Both the position numbers and the translations under genes were made by a program. This document shows, one piece after another, positions 1-8,862 of a stretch of 64,000 nt of DNA. This DNA comes from Arachnia propionica (GTDB taxonomy: Bacteria > Actinomycetota > Actinomycetes > Propionibacteriales > Propionibacteriaceae), in contig NZ_CP146373.1 in NCBI RefSeq assembly GCF_037055325.1, positions 2,852,001-2,916,000 of the forward strand, in the 5' to 3' direction. Numbering within the stretch: the first letter of the stretch is position 1; each line of letters begins with the position of its first letter. Below the pieces are notes generated by a model. That model ran no database searches. It worked only from the letters and a program-made list of their open reading frames with translations, and was not told the DNA's origin.

Positions 1-514
1 CGTATTCGCGACCGTCCCACGGCACCCCGGTACGTTTGGAGCTTCGTCGATACAGCCTCCTGACCCGGGCTCCCTCACGACCCCGGAGCTGCTGAATACT
101 CAGGCTTCCAACGTTCTCGCCCTGGAATCGCATGAGATACATCTGTCTAGCCACCGAAGCCCGCAGAACCGGGTCGCTCACGGCCTTGGCCTGCGCCTCC
201 AACAAACGGGAGGACCTCGACGGCGGAACGCCGTGAGCGTAGTAACGCACACCATTCTCCCCCACCCACACCGTGGTGGCGCCGCTCTCCGACAAGACAG
301 ACATGGCACTATGAGTGACACGTACCCCCGGCCCGATCATCAAGACGGACAACGCAGCCGCTGGAACATGGGCCACGCCTCTGGCGTCAGTCACGGTGAT
401 CGCGTTGGAGTCCCGATGCACCGTGCACCTTTCCACATACAAGAAGGTGAGGCGGTCCCGGATCCGAACCAGGTCTTTCGGAGCCGGAGGCCGCGCTCCC
501 GGTATGTCCCTCAT
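1..514 (-). CDS. cas1e: Type I-E CRISPR integrase Cas1 (partial, runs off the left edge)
   Basis: Reading the minus strand from the ATG at 514 gives an open frame of about 171 codons that continues past base 1. It matches the N-terminal half of Cas1e, the endonuclease/integrase that with Cas2 inserts new spacers. Recognisable stretches are LRIRD-type start residues, the PGVRVTHSA loop, TVWVGENGVRYYAHG, and QLRGREGARVRRLY, whose Glu matches the first metal-binding Glu of Cas1e (E141 in E. coli). The remaining His and Asp ligands would lie off the edge. The start is fixed by an ATGA overlap with the cas6e stop, so it is translationally coupled as the seventh gene of the operon. cas2 and the array are presumably to the left, outside the window. 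Confidence 0.93.
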   Translation of the reverse strand, partial: MRDIPGARPPAPKDLVRIRDRLTFLYVERCTVHRDSNAITVTDARGVAHVPAAALSVLMIGPGVRVTHSAMSVLSESGATTVWVGENGVRYYAHGVPPSRSSRLLEAQAKAVSDPVLRASVARQMYLMRFQGENVGSLSIQQLRGREGARVRRLYRRSSKRTGVPWDGREY

Positions 515-1272
515 GGCCGTGCCAACGTCAACAGGCCAGCACCGTAGCCCTTGGCCCTACCGATTCCATTGGCGAGTGCCGACCGCAAAGCCCGCGGATC
601 GGTCACTTTGAGAGTCCCCTGGAAGGTCGCCAACTTGAGGGTGACAGGACGTTTGTCCTCGCCCTTCACCCGGACGAAGTTCTCGACACGCCGATCCACC
701 AGGGAAACCAGCAGATTCTTTCCGTCCACTCGTTCTCCTGCCTTGTTTTCGAGAACCGGCAGGTCCCCTCCAACCTCAGCAGACATCGGGATCTGGAATC
801 CGTTTGCCTCCGCACGATCCAGCAACCATTGCGTCTGCTGAGCCACGGTGACGTGCCCCAGGAGCCGTTTCCTGCCGTCATTGTCCGTGCGGCGATAGGT
901 CGGGTTCACCGTTATGCGGAACCCCCACACCTGGTTTTCCTCCAACGTGGCCAGGAAATCGTCGAGTTTCTTCACCACAACCCCTCCCTCGGTCTCGTAT
1001 CCCGCCTGTTCGACGAGACCAGCAGGATCGGGGGCCGCCGGCGAGGAAATGTAGAGACAGAGCCCAGGACTCACGTCCGTGCCTGCGCTTCTGCTGGCCT
1101 GGCGGTTGTCGTTTGGCCTGTCCAGCCGCCACAGCACCCTGCCCCCACCTTCTGTGTGGAGAACTCCCGGGGGGAAGCTGGTGAGAACGGCCGCATGCAG
1201 CCTTTGAAGAGATGACACCAGGTGCCGGCAACCGCGACGGTATGGGTTCAGGTACACACGTGTGAGATACAT
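511..1272 (-). CDS. cas6e: Cas6e, pre-crRNA endoribonuclease of type I-E Cascade
   Basis: The 253-residue protein starts MYLTRVYLNP, typical of the Cse3/CasE family, which cleaves the repeat hairpin of pre-crRNA and stays bound as the head of Cascade. The C-terminal glycine-rich segment NGIGRAKGYGAGLLTLARP is the hallmark RAMP signature (A-K-x-Y-G-x-G-L-L). The usual catalytic His is expected near the N-terminus; one candidate lies in the LHAAVL region around residue 26, but I did not align it. The start ATG shares one base with the cas5e stop (TGATG), and its own stop overlaps cas1. Length is slightly above the family norm of about 200-220, with extra residues in the 60-110 region. Confidence 0.95.
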   Translation of the reverse strand: MYLTRVYLNPYRRGCRHLVSSLQRLHAAVLTSFPPGVLHTEGGGRVLWRLDRPNDNRQASRSAGTDVSPGLCLYISSPAAPDPAGLVEQAGYETEGGVVVKKLDDFLATLEENQVWGFRITVNPTYRRTDNDGRKRLLGHVTVAQQTQWLLDRAEANGFQIPMSAEVGGDLPVLENKAGERVDGKNLLVSLVDRRVENFVRVKGEDKRPVTLKLATFQGTLKVTDPRALRSALANGIGRAKGYGAGLLTLARP

Positions 1273-2003
1273 CAGATCACCGCCATGGGATCGTGACCGC
1301 CGGACCTCGGGACCGGCGATTCCTTGGGTTTTTCATACTGCGGATTGTGGATCGTCACCCTTGTTTCATCGACCGAACGCAGCCCGTAGAGGCGCCGTGT
1401 GGAGTCAAAGCTCACGGGTACGTCCTGCAGGCTGTGGGAGGACGATGACGGCTCATCTTCCGGAAGAATTCCTTTGTCGGCCACCACCCGCAGGGAAATG
1501 TGTTCTTCCCACTTCTTCTGCTGCTGCCAGAAACGAGCAGCCTGCCACGGCAGCTGAGTGATGATCTCCCACGCCCTGCCCTCGTGTACCTGCAGGAACA
1601 AGGGCATGGTCGGGGGACAGGACCGTCTTCCCAGATAGAGCGGGAAAACCGGTCGTCGGAGGGCCTCGGCCAGCCCCTCGATGAGCTCTGCCGGCCCCTC
1701 GACGAATGCCACGAAAACCGCATCCGCCCGGTAGAAACGATCCGAGAGGGGCATGGAGGTTCCTTCACGGTGTGCCGTGTGAAAATCACGCAGCAGCTCA
1801 CCGGGCTGATCCACACGCGCCGCCATCCTCAGATTCGCGAGATCCTCAATGGGATCGGTGCGGCGTCTCCCCTGAGCAGCTGCGAGCAGTCCCACAATGC
1901 CGCTCTTCGTTGGGAAGGCCTCCGTGGAGCGTCGAGTGAAACGGCTGGAGGAGCCCCATGCCTGCATGGGGCCTGCCAGCCTGAGTACGAGGACCTTGCT
2001 CAT
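1272..2003 (-). CDS. cas5e: Cas5e, Cascade subunit binding the crRNA 5' handle
   Basis: The 243-residue protein begins MSKVLVLRLAGPMQAWGSSS, the strongly conserved Cas5e/CasD start. PTKSGIVGLLAAAQGR follows, the family's second signature. It caps the 5' end of crRNA in type I-E Cascade. The order after cas7 and before cas6e is canonical. Its ATG overlaps the cas7e stop by four bases (ATGA), so translation is coupled. The mid region YLGRRSCPPTMPL is also typical. Nothing is missing relative to the family. Confidence 0.95.
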   Translation of the reverse strand: MSKVLVLRLAGPMQAWGSSSRFTRRSTEAFPTKSGIVGLLAAAQGRRRTDPIEDLANLRMAARVDQPGELLRDFHTAHREGTSMPLSDRFYRADAVFVAFVEGPAELIEGLAEALRRPVFPLYLGRRSCPPTMPLFLQVHEGRAWEIITQLPWQAARFWQQQKKWEEHISLRVVADKGILPEDEPSSSSHSLQDVPVSFDSTRRLYGLRSVDETRVTIHNPQYEKPKESPVPRSGGHDPMAVI

Positions 2004-3136
2004 CGAGCGTCCCGAAGCGCCGTGACCGTTGCCTCACCCAGGTCCACCAGCGGGACACGCTCCCCGAGGGCCTCGATTCCCTGGGCGCGCGCGACCGTCC
2101 AAGCGACGAGAGACTTCTCGGGCAGCAGGCCGCTGCCCTCGCGCAGTTCCTTCTCGAAACCGACGAATTCTTTCACGGCCGGCTCGACGAAACCCTTCTG
2201 GTCAGCCACGATGGGACTCTCGAAGGCGCCGACCAGGTTGATCGGCTGATCGTCCCGCAGCTGCACCAGAACCGCGTCGGGCAACGTACGGTTCGCGAAA
2301 GTGGTGATCTTCCCGGTGGGCATGGAACGCACGAAACTGTCGATGAAGACCTTCACGGCCTCCTCAGCCACCTGTTCGGAACCCAGGTTTTCCTTGAGCA
2401 GCTCGAGGTTGATGGTCGCGTAGCGGTAAAGCGTCGCCGATGCGAACTCGATGGAACCGATCATGCCCGCGCCCTCATCCGCCTCGTCGTCGGCGTTCTT
2501 CGCGTCATCCACGGCGGTGTAGTAGTCGAACTCCGACTCGACGGCCCCCACTCCCAGAGCATGCGCCACCTGGCAGGCGGCATCGACGTTGAGGCTGTTG
2601 GGTTCCGCCACCATTCGCCCGAAGAGAGCAATATCGACGGAGTGATCGACATCGGCCAGGTTCTTGGGTTTGAGTTCCTTGAACGCCTTCTTCGGGTCGT
2701 CGGCGTGGGCGACGGAGACGATGGCGTCCGCCACGTGGTCGACCTGCTTGGCGGAGAGGAACACCAGGAATCCGGCTTCCTTGAGCTGCTCGTCGGTCAT
2801 CGCTTCGGATTTGTTGCGACGAGGTTTCTTCAGTTTGAAACCCATCTCGGTGAGTGCCATCTCAGCCAAGCCTGCAGCGGTCTCAGCCAATGCCGGATCA
2901 CGCTGGACGACAGCGTCCCTCAACACCTCGACGACCCGCTTGGTGCGGATTCCCCGGTTTCCTTCCGGCAGGGAATCGATAAAGTCCTGACGGGTGGCCC
3001 GCTTCACGGCCTGGGAGGAGACCCGCATGCGGCGAACGCCGCCGAAGGTGGCCGATTTCGGGGCTCCGGTGTCATCCCTGTTCGGGTTGGACGGAGGGAG
3101 GGTCTGCAGGACGTGAATGTCGACGAAACGTGCCAT
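2000..3136 (-). CDS. cas7e: Cas7e, Cascade backbone subunit
   Basis: I place the start at the ATG at 3136 (MARFVDIHVLQTLPPSNPNRD), preceded by an AAAGGA ribosome-binding site. A longer in-frame reading to 3232 has no Shine-Dalgarno sequence and would run into cse2. At 378 residues it matches the Cse4/CasC family. Visible family features are LPPSNPNRDDTGAPKSATFGG, RMRVSSQAVKRATR and, towards the C-terminus, FANRTLPDAVLVQLRDDQPINL. Several copies polymerise along the crRNA spacer in Cascade. A 19-bp gap separates it from cse2, the only intergenic gap inside the cas operon, so cas7 has its own ribosome-binding site, which suits the high copy number of this subunit. Confidence 0.95.
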   Translation of the reverse strand: MARFVDIHVLQTLPPSNPNRDDTGAPKSATFGGVRRMRVSSQAVKRATRQDFIDSLPEGNRGIRTKRVVEVLRDAVVQRDPALAETAAGLAEMALTEMGFKLKKPRRNKSEAMTDEQLKEAGFLVFLSAKQVDHVADAIVSVAHADDPKKAFKELKPKNLADVDHSVDIALFGRMVAEPNSLNVDAACQVAHALGVGAVESEFDYYTAVDDAKNADDEADEGAGMIGSIEFASATLYRYATINLELLKENLGSEQVAEEAVKVFIDSFVRSMPTGKITTFANRTLPDAVLVQLRDDQPINLVGAFESPIVADQKGFVEPAVKEFVGFEKELREGSGLLPEKSLVAWTVARAQGIEALGERVPLVDLGEATVTALRDAR

Positions 3137-3155
3137 GGAAGTGGTTCCTTTCAAA

Positions 3156-3842
3156 TTAGTTGGGTTCGGGGATAGAGGTTGTGGTGGAGGAGCCGGTTTG
3201 TTCCTCATCGGCCGGGGTCCGAGCGAAATCACGGCCCCACTGACGCAACACGCCCGCGCGGCGCTCCGGTTTCTGCCAGTTGTAAAGGTCCGCCGCGAAA
3301 CGTCCGTAGTCCATCGGGATTTCCGCGCTGCCGAGCATGCTGACCAGGCCCCGCGCGTGCACGGTCAAGGATTCGAAGGTGGGGGCGGCGATCATGGCGC
3401 ACAATCGCTTGTAGACGGGATGCTCCTCAGCTCGCTCACGACCTCCCATGTCGGCGTGAGCCAGTCTGCGAACGGAAGCGCCGATGGTGCGTTCGTGTTT
3501 CCATGTGCTGTTCATGGGAGCGTCGTTCGATCCTTGGTGCAGGGCCCACAGCGTGAGCGCGGTGTGCACGGCACGCTCCCCCACGGTTGGTTTCTGTCCC
3601 AGTTCTTTCTCCGACCCGCTGTCGAGGGTGTAGGACCAGATGGCGGGCACGTCCCCGACCTCCCGTCCGGCGGCGGAACGCAGGTGGGCGCGGGCGGCCA
3701 CCGCGGCCGAATCGTTTTTCTGTCGCATTCTGATCACGCTGCGCACTCGTTTCTTGACGTCGTCTGCTGAGCGCAGGGGACCGTTCCAGTCCACGTTCTC
3801 GGATTCATCGGTCGGGGTGGCATCCACGGTATCCGCGGTCAC
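3156..3842 (-). CDS. cse2: Cse2 (Cas11), small subunit of type I-E Cascade
   Basis: The 228-residue protein has the Cse2/CasB layout: an acidic N-terminal tail (residues 1-25), a basic helical body with SADDVKKRVRSVIRMRQ, then GERAVHTALTLWALHQGS and the C-terminal MDYGRFAADLYNWQKPERR signature. Cse2 dimers line the Cascade belly and stabilise the target-strand R-loop. The position between cas8e and cas7 is canonical, and the ATG overlaps the cas8e stop by four bases. The protein is longer than E. coli CasB (about 160 residues) because of extended termini, as is usual in actinobacteria. Confidence 0.93.
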   Translation of the reverse strand: MTADTVDATPTDESENVDWNGPLRSADDVKKRVRSVIRMRQKNDSAAVAARAHLRSAAGREVGDVPAIWSYTLDSGSEKELGQKPTVGERAVHTALTLWALHQGSNDAPMNSTWKHERTIGASVRRLAHADMGGRERAEEHPVYKRLCAMIAAPTFESLTVHARGLVSMLGSAEIPMDYGRFAADLYNWQKPERRAGVLRQWGRDFARTPADEEQTGSSTTTSIPEPN

Positions 3843-5503
3843 TTGTTCTCTCCTTTCATGGAGTTGGTGGGTGGCAGTGTTTTGTTCAGCTCCTTGTTGA
3901 AAAAGTTCTCGGCGATTCCGCTGCTCATGTAGGTCTTGCCAGTGTTCCGCCCCGTGGTCGCGGAGCGGGGGGCGGATGCGATCAGCTCACCGGCGACCTG
4001 TTTCGCTATTCTCCGGGCGGTCTCAGTCCACTCCCGCTGCTTGTTCTCGACATCGCTATTCCCGTCGAGTGACGCCAGCCAGGAGCGGAACGGATCATCG
4101 ATCTGCGCGAAGAACCTCTCCTTGGCTCGTTTCTGGGCGCCCTCGCCTGCGCCGTCCCCGCTTTCCCCGGCCGCCCTGGAGAGGTTGGCACCCAGGATTC
4201 CGACGGCCTTGGCAACCTCTTCGACGTTATCAACCTGCTTCGTCACCAAGTAGGCGAGTGCCTTGCCCTCCTCCTCCAACAGAACCTTCGCCAAGGTCAT
4301 CTGGTCATGGTAGAGATCCTTGATGGACGCTTCCTTCTTGCCATAGGTCATTCCGACGGCCTCGAGTCGGATGCGCGCCGGGAAATCCAGCTCCAAGGTT
4401 TTCAAATGCGTCTGGAAGAGCAGGGTGGCGGACTGCTGGAACTTTTGCTGCTCACGCTTGTCGAAGCCGGGGATTTTCTCGTTCACCGGCAGGGTGGATG
4501 GCAGGTTCCGCCAGAAGGCCCGTCCCGGCTCGTGCTTGGCGGGCATGTAGACGTGTTCCTTGAACTTCTTGGACTGTGAGTCGGAGTATCGCCACAGGCT
4601 CATGGGTTCGAAGCGCTGCATGTTCTGCGGCCCCAGCTTGTCGCCCTGGGCCAGGAGCACCCCGGTCACGCCATCGCGGTCGCCGTGCAGGCGCATCCGC
4701 CGGGAATGCCAGGTGAGCAGCCTAGGAATGCCGATCCCGTTCGGGTCCGGATTGCCTTCCCTGCTGTAGTCGCGCCGCGCCGCGGTTTCCACCGCCTCCG
4801 ATTCCCACGTGCAGGCCGCCTCGTCGCTCTGTGAGGATGGTCCCTGAAGGCACACCGTATCCGCGACGACCAGGTTCAACATCAAAGTCTCCTTGAGGTT
4901 GTCGCCCCGGAGCCAGACGGTGCCGGTCTGCCCGCACCACGCAGGGCCTATGGAATATCCCTTGCCGTCTTTCATCCCATCGTCGCCGACGGCGCCCGAG
5001 TGTATGCCGGAGGGATCGTATGCCTGCGCGTGGATCACCCAGACAGCCGCTTCCGCGGGGGTGATGCGTTTCAGGGCCCGTCCGTTACGGGTGGTGAAGA
5101 GCTGTCGCTTGCGGTCCGGGACGTCCGCGACGATCTTCTCCAGCCCGGACACCGCACCCTTCGGCGTGCGCAGATCCGGAGCCTGCATGAACGGATACCT
5201 TCCACCGAACAGGTAGAAGCGGTCACGCCACTTCTCCAGATAGGCACGGATCGCATCCACCGGCAAACCCGCACTCCGCAGGTTTTTCCAGTCTTTCTTA
5301 TTCGCCAACGGCACCACCCGGTAGCAGATGGCCAAGAGCACACGTTGGATGGCGATCTTCTGCGTCGGCAGCTCGCAGGCGAGATCCTCGATGTCGTGGG
5401 CGCGCTCGAATGCCCCGAGGATTCCCACCTTTTCCACGCCACCGTCCGTGAGCAGGACGGGGATCCACTCCTCGTCCAGCAGGTTGTAGTCACATTCGGT
5501 CAA
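3839..5503 (-). CDS. cas8e: Cas8e (Cse1), PAM-recognising large subunit of Cascade
   Basis: The likely start is a TTG at 5503 giving MTECDYNLLDEEWIPVLL, with GGAGGT eight bases upstream. This matches the family's N-terminus and leaves a 14-base overlap with cas3; the upstream reading to 5593 lies wholly inside cas3. The 554-residue product is normal for Cse1, the subunit that reads the PAM and recruits Cas3. Recognisable regions are NLLDEEWIPV, FYLFGGRYPFMQAPDL, and the L1-loop region around AVGDDGMKDGKGYSIGPAW. Cse1 is poorly conserved, so the assignment rests on the N-terminus, length and position between cas3 and cse2. Confidence 0.93.
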   Translation of the reverse strand: MTECDYNLLDEEWIPVLLTDGGVEKVGILGAFERAHDIEDLACELPTQKIAIQRVLLAICYRVVPLANKKDWKNLRSAGLPVDAIRAYLEKWRDRFYLFGGRYPFMQAPDLRTPKGAVSGLEKIVADVPDRKRQLFTTRNGRALKRITPAEAAVWVIHAQAYDPSGIHSGAVGDDGMKDGKGYSIGPAWCGQTGTVWLRGDNLKETLMLNLVVADTVCLQGPSSQSDEAACTWESEAVETAARRDYSREGNPDPNGIGIPRLLTWHSRRMRLHGDRDGVTGVLLAQGDKLGPQNMQRFEPMSLWRYSDSQSKKFKEHVYMPAKHEPGRAFWRNLPSTLPVNEKIPGFDKREQQKFQQSATLLFQTHLKTLELDFPARIRLEAVGMTYGKKEASIKDLYHDQMTLAKVLLEEEGKALAYLVTKQVDNVEEVAKAVGILGANLSRAAGESGDGAGEGAQKRAKERFFAQIDDPFRSWLASLDGNSDVENKQREWTETARRIAKQVAGELIASAPRSATTGRNTGKTYMSSGIAENFFNKELNKTLPPTNSMKGENK

Positions 5504-8501
5504 GTTCCTGCACCTCCAGCCCTTTCTCCTGGGTGTATACGAGTTTGCGGTTGTGTAGTTCTGTCTCCAGGCGAGTCGAGTACGCGTCCACACGGCTCAT
5601 CGGGAGAATCAGCTCGCCCCTGAACAGGGGGTGTTCGAGCCACTCCCAGTTCCGGGTGATTTCACAATCCCAGATGGCACTGACAATTTTTTCGATGGTC
5701 TCGTCAAGAGAATCGCCCTTATCCCTAAAAGACCACGGCGGCAATGAGATGCTCCAGGATCGCACCCGCCTCACCTGCTCGGCACTGGGCCAGGTTCCGA
5801 CGTCCAGGGCCACCGGAATGCCGTCCTCATCCTCCAACCACGGAGGAATGACCGGGACGTTTCCCATCGAGGGATCCAAAGGCACGATGAGCACGGGAAT
5901 CTGATCTTCCGTGTCCCGCACCGCCGCCTGCGCGTAAATGCCCTCCTTGTTTAGACCCTCCTCCCCTGTCGCCGCGTCCCCGGCGAACGAGGACACCAAG
6001 GCGTCTGCTTCCCACGTCGGCAGCTCGCTGCCACCCAGGAAGTAGTGATGTGCCTTGTCGATCGACCTGCGGTTCTCGACGCCCTGTTTCTCCCGGGCCT
6101 TCTCGACGGTTTCTGCCCACGATTGCGGACCGACTTCCTTCGTCGAGTAGGCAAGCTGCGTGTAGGCCGCGTAGTCGCCGGGTTCCTCGACCACCAATCC
6201 GTCGGGGTGCTCGGCCAGGACACCGAGGAATCTGAGAAGCGGATACGCCCCGTAGACGACCTCGCTGCCACGCCCGTAACTCCACGGCGAGGCGCCGCGG
6301 TCGGTGACGATGACGTGGCAGACGGCCTCCTCCAACCCAGCCGGTCTTCTCCGCCCCAGGTGCCTGTGCAGGCGCCCTATCCGTTGCAACACGAGGTCCA
6401 TGGGGGCCGGATCGGTGATCATCACGTCGAAATCGACATCCAGGCTCTGTTCGATGACCTGGGTGGCGACCACGATGTGCCGCCCGGGACGGTTGGAACC
6501 ATCCTTGCCGAAGAGGCGCAGCATCCTTTTGTCGCGTTCCACCCGATCGCAGGCCAGGAAACGCGAGTGCAGCAGCGTGACCTCATCGGTGCCGAACCTC
6601 TGCGCCAGGACATCGTAGGTTTCCTGGGCTGCCCTGACCGTGTTGCGTATGACGACGGCGCAGCCGCCTTTTCTTGTTTTCTCCCGCAAGAGGTCCACCA
6701 CGGAGTTCTCGTCAACCACATCGAGCGGGACGATTCGTTTGGGTGTGTGAACACCGCCCCCCGAGACCACCTCGCGGTGAATGGTGCGGCCCTCCTCGCC
6801 CACTGTGGTGATCACCGGGTACCCGATATCGCCGTCCAGGCCGGAATCGTCACCCAGTTCGCCGTGGGTGCGTCCGCGGCGGTAGGCGGCGACGAGGCCC
6901 CGCCGGCGATCCGACGGGAGCGTGGCCGAGAGCAGCACGACGGGTACCCGGTACAGCCCGAGCCAGGTGAGTGCCGTCTCCAGGTACACCTCCATGTAAG
7001 TGTCGGCGGCGTGCACCTCGTCGATGATCACCACCTTGCCCATCAACCCCAGGTGACGCATCAGGACGTGTCGCGATTTCAGGGCGGCCAGTAGCACCTG
7101 ATCGATCGTCCCTACGACGACCGGCGACAGGGTGGCGCGCCATCGAAGCGCCATCCATCTGCTGGCCAGAAGGCCGTTCTCCCTGCCGCCACCCGATTCG
7201 TCGTCGTACACCTGCATGGGGGTTTGTCGCCTACCGAAAAGCGAGAGGAAACCTTCGTTGAGGTCGTTCTTGCCGTGCGCCAGATGGATACCGATTTCTT
7301 GGGGGCTGTCCTTCAGAATGGATTTCAGCCAAGCTACGGAACGGGCATACATGGCATCGGTGGTGGCCTGCGTGGGAAGGGCAATCATCACCCCTTGCAG
7401 CCCGCGTTTCCGCATCAGTCCCTCGGCGACGGCGAAGGCCAGTTCGGTCTTTCCCGATCCCGGAGGGGCCTCGACGATCATGAGGTCCGGGTCTTCGTCG
7501 TTGACGATCTCGACCGCTCGTTGCTGGGCTCTGGTCGGCTGCATCTCGGGGCCCCAGCCGAACCTGTGGCGATAGTGGTCGCGAGGGTTCGTCTCCTCGC
7601 GCCTCGGGGCTCTCACGGGGGGAAGCACTTTCGCCAGCGACCATCCTCGCTCCACTCTTTGCCGCTGTTCCGCCGGGTTCAATGGCTCCCGGCGCTCCTC
7701 CTGGGGAAGGAGGGGGAAGTAGTCCTCGTTCGACGCGATCCAGTCCGCCATGACGACCACCGAGGAATAGGCGGCGGCCACGCTGATCGGCAGTTCGGGC
7801 AGCGCCGTCTCAGCACAGTTCTCGATAGGGAAACCAGACCGACGGGCCATCCACCAGATAATCTCCTGCCTGGATTCGTGCCAGCGGGGTTCGCTTCCCA
7901 AGCAACCGTCCCCGTTCTCATATTCCTCACGAGCCGCCCCGAGCACCGCCGGGTTCGGGTAACGGCCATGGTGGACGCCGACGATGACACCCCACTGGGC
8001 GGCGCGCTCTCTCTCGCCGCCGCCGGCCGCCACGGCATCCACCAGCGCGAACTGGCTGGCGAATCCGTGCGGAAGATGCTCGCGGTTTTGCACGTCCCTC
8101 TTCTCCGGGACGGGCAGGCCGAGTTCACGGACGAACTCCGCGAGTCCGGTGTGCTGGCAGCAGAAGTGAAGCGAGATCTTCCCGACGTCGTGAACACCCG
8201 CCAGGAAAACCAGTGCGGCTCGCGCCTTGGACGTGTCACCGTCCCAGACCAACGCCAGGAGCCGACGGTGATGCTCCGACAGGTAGTGGTCGAAGAGCAG
8301 CCCCGCGACATCGGCAGCATCCATCAGGTGCTGACTCACGGACAGCCAGGTCGTCGGATCCGATTTGCCGCTCTTGGCCCAGAAGGAAAGCGTCAGCTCC
8401 GAGAGAGCAGCTCCGGTCAGGTCCGGTTGCGGATCAAGAAAAGACGGAGATTTCAGGTCTTTGAGTTCGGGGGCAGGACCCCCCGGGCACGGGCGTGCCA
8501 T
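5490..8501 (-). CDS. cas3: Cas3, HD nuclease-helicase of type I-E CRISPR
   Basis: The start is the ATG at 8501 (MARPCPGG), directly behind a GGGAGGGAAG Shine-Dalgarno sequence; an upstream ATG at 8579 has none. The 1003-residue product carries the N-terminal HD nuclease (H58, then H104-D105 in GVHDVGK, then VGVHHGRYP). A superfamily 2 helicase follows: Walker A APPGSGKTE near residue 340, DEVH box IIDEVHAADTYM near 490, motif III LLSATLPS, and motif VI QRIGRLHRH near 705. A Cas3 C-terminal domain ends the protein. Cas3 is recruited by Cascade to unwind and degrade target DNA. It is the first gene of the minus-strand operon; the upstream 339 bp is the likely promoter region. Confidence 0.97.
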   Translation of the reverse strand: MARPCPGGPAPELKDLKSPSFLDPQPDLTGAALSELTLSFWAKSGKSDPTTWLSVSQHLMDAADVAGLLFDHYLSEHHRRLLALVWDGDTSKARAALVFLAGVHDVGKISLHFCCQHTGLAEFVRELGLPVPEKRDVQNREHLPHGFASQFALVDAVAAGGGERERAAQWGVIVGVHHGRYPNPAVLGAAREEYENGDGCLGSEPRWHESRQEIIWWMARRSGFPIENCAETALPELPISVAAAYSSVVVMADWIASNEDYFPLLPQEERREPLNPAEQRQRVERGWSLAKVLPPVRAPRREETNPRDHYRHRFGWGPEMQPTRAQQRAVEIVNDEDPDLMIVEAPPGSGKTELAFAVAEGLMRKRGLQGVMIALPTQATTDAMYARSVAWLKSILKDSPQEIGIHLAHGKNDLNEGFLSLFGRRQTPMQVYDDESGGGRENGLLASRWMALRWRATLSPVVVGTIDQVLLAALKSRHVLMRHLGLMGKVVIIDEVHAADTYMEVYLETALTWLGLYRVPVVLLSATLPSDRRRGLVAAYRRGRTHGELGDDSGLDGDIGYPVITTVGEEGRTIHREVVSGGGVHTPKRIVPLDVVDENSVVDLLREKTRKGGCAVVIRNTVRAAQETYDVLAQRFGTDEVTLLHSRFLACDRVERDKRMLRLFGKDGSNRPGRHIVVATQVIEQSLDVDFDVMITDPAPMDLVLQRIGRLHRHLGRRRPAGLEEAVCHVIVTDRGASPWSYGRGSEVVYGAYPLLRFLGVLAEHPDGLVVEEPGDYAAYTQLAYSTKEVGPQSWAETVEKAREKQGVENRRSIDKAHHYFLGGSELPTWEADALVSSFAGDAATGEEGLNKEGIYAQAAVRDTEDQIPVLIVPLDPSMGNVPVIPPWLEDEDGIPVALDVGTWPSAEQVRRVRSWSISLPPWSFRDKGDSLDETIEKIVSAIWDCEITRNWEWLEHPLFRGELILPMSRVDAYSTRLETELHNRKLVYTQEKGLEVQELDRM

Positions 8502-8840
8502 TATATTTCTTCCCTCCCTTGGGAAAACTAATAAAAACTGCAACCACAAGAGGAAAGCGGCATGATGCACGCCAACCATCAGGCGCCGATCAGGCTATCC
8601 GACAGGCAACAACAACCCATCGAAATATCCCAACGACACATCCGAAGCGTCTTCAAACCACTTCTCCGCTCGCGGCTTTCAGCATTGTAGTGATATTTCT
8701 CCCAGGACGACGCCCGGGATCAGACAACATGGCACCGAATCCAGCCTCGCGAGGGACCGAAGGGCCTCGTCCTGACGACCTCAACCAGGCCCCCTACCTC
8801 ACATGCAAGTGATGCGATACCAACCCGTCAGGTTTCGCGA
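8502..8840 (-). promoter_or_regulatory. Intergenic region upstream of cas3; probable cas promoter
   Basis: These 339 bases hold no gene I can support and no CRISPR repeat units. Read on the minus strand there is a TACAAT -10-like hexamer (plus positions 8684-8689) without a convincing -35, and an A/T-rich stretch just before the cas3 ribosome-binding site. Short open frames here are codon-poor and lack ribosome-binding sites. Confidence 0.4.
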
Positions 8841-8862
8841 CTACAACTGTGGGTCGCGAAAC
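8832..8862. repeat. 9-bp perfect inverted repeat at the 3' end of the TetR gene
   Basis: GTTTCGCGA (8832-8840) and TCGCGAAAC (8854-8862) are exact reverse complements separated by 13 bases. They bracket the stop codon of the TetR-like gene. There is no U tract after the stem in either direction, so it may be a Rho-independent-like hairpin of the actinobacterial kind or a protein-binding site upstream of cas3. Confidence 0.55.

Noticed and set aside
8502-8840. CRISPR array next to cas3
   Set aside because: No repeated 28-29 base units are present; the array must lie elsewhere, probably left of base 1.
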